A stretch of 8,452 nucleotides of DNA from Alphaproteobacteria bacterium MarineAlpha6_Bin2 (lineage in GTDB: Bacteria > Pseudomonadota > Alphaproteobacteria > GCA-002720895): NCBI GenBank assembly GCA_002937815.1, contig PTKQ01000013.1, positions 1-8,452 on the forward strand, given 5' to 3'. The notes beneath the pieces are model-generated. The model saw nothing but the letters and a program-made list of their open reading frames with translations, was not told the origin of the DNA and made no database searches. The position numbers and the translations under genes are program-made. Positions 8,202 through 8,452 of this stretch are shown piece after piece. The stretch's first letter is position 1. Each line of letters begins with the position of its first letter.

Positions 8202-8452
8202 ATGAAAGATTTAGATAATCTAAATAAATTTTTAGATAAAGAAAAACATCCTTTTGAAAAAGGAGATGTAGAAGAAAAAATAGAAAAAATAAATAGTGAT
8301 AATTTTACTGATTTTTTAAAAAAAAACCAACTTAAACCGACCCATCAAAGGTTTGTGCTAGCAGAACTACTTTTTGATGGAAAAAATAAACATTTTACGG
8401 CTGAAGATTTATATGAAAAAGTTAAATTAAAAAAAAATAAAATTTCATTAGC
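8202..8452 (+). CDS. irr: Fur-superfamily transcriptional regulator, probably Irr (5' part, cut by window end)
   Basis: The first 83 codons of a gene continue past the window edge. Residues about 38-74 match the start of the Fur-family winged-helix DNA-binding domain, and the LKPTHQRFVLAELLF segment (44-58) followed by HFTAEDLYEKV (64-74) resembles Irr more than Fur, Zur or PerR. Irr is the iron- and haem-responsive regulator of alphaproteobacteria; it typically represses haem synthesis and iron-using genes when iron is low. The start is ATG 8202, the first ATG in frame; no Shine-Dalgarno is visible. About 43 charged residues precede the conserved helix. No Cys-Pro haem-regulatory motif is present in this part, and the usual PTRQR reads PTHQR, with His48 in place of Arg. 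The metal and haem ligands lie beyond the window, so the Irr subtype rests on the N-terminal half and on the fab neighbourhood. Two A9 runs (8318-8326, 8429-8437) are read in frame. Confidence 0.75.
   Translation, partial: MKDLDNLNKFLDKEKHPFEKGDVEEKIEKINSDNFTDFLKKNQLKPTHQRFVLAELLFDGKNKHFTAEDLYEKVKLKKNKISL

Noticed and set aside
1..8452. tRNA genes, CRISPR arrays, insertion sequences, intrinsic terminators
   Set aside because: None was seen. Genes fill nearly all of the window, the longest gap is 31 bp, and no GC hairpin followed by a T-run lies between genes.

Overview
The window is a dense, single-strand block of housekeeping genes from a very AT-rich bacterium (about 70% A+T judged by eye, many A runs, Lys/Asn/Ile-rich proteins). 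The gene content points to an alphaproteobacterium with a small streamlined genome, most like the SAR11/Pelagibacterales group. The clues are the infB-rbfA-truB-rpsO-pnp order, followed directly by fabA, fabB and fabI with an Irr/Fur-type regulator beside them. The FabI domain also carries an alphaproteobacterial-style GVANDHS nucleotide-binding loop. The taxonomic call is an inference from protein character and synteny; no marker was searched.

Layout. Positions 1-26 are a short leader with a 14-bp duplication. Positions 27-5595 are the translation/RNA-processing block: infB (initiation factor IF-2), rbfA (30S maturation factor), truB (tRNA pseudouridine-55 synthase), rpsO (ribosomal protein S15) and pnp (polynucleotide phosphorylase). 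Positions 5599-8170 are a fatty-acid block: fabA, then one long reading frame encoding a complete FabB followed in frame by a complete FabI. Positions 8202-8452 are the 5' part of a Fur-superfamily regulator, probably Irr, cut by the window edge. No gap between genes exceeds 31 bp, truB and rpsO overlap, and pnp and fabA are 3 bp apart. No terminator, tRNA, mobile element or CRISPR array was seen. Three genes start with non-ATG codons: rbfA and fabB/fabI with TTG, pnp with GTG.

How the genes work together. IF-2, RbfA, TruB, S15 and PNPase cover initiation, 30S assembly, tRNA modification and RNA turnover. FabA, FabB and FabI carry out the dehydration/isomerisation, condensation and enoyl-reduction steps of type II fatty acid synthesis, including the branch to unsaturated fatty acids. 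The Irr-like gene downstream would be an iron/haem-responsive regulator.

The most notable observation is the FabB-FabI fusion. Both halves keep their catalytic residues and are joined by a polar linker of about 20 residues with no FabI start codon in frame. A run of nine A's (7335-7343) sits exactly at the junction. One base more in that run would give two overlapping separate genes (FabB ending at 7374, FabI starting at ATG 7332); one base fewer would end FabB at 7355. The locus is therefore a real bifunctional enzyme, a transcriptional-slippage switch, or a homopolymer sequence error. Sequence alone cannot decide among these.
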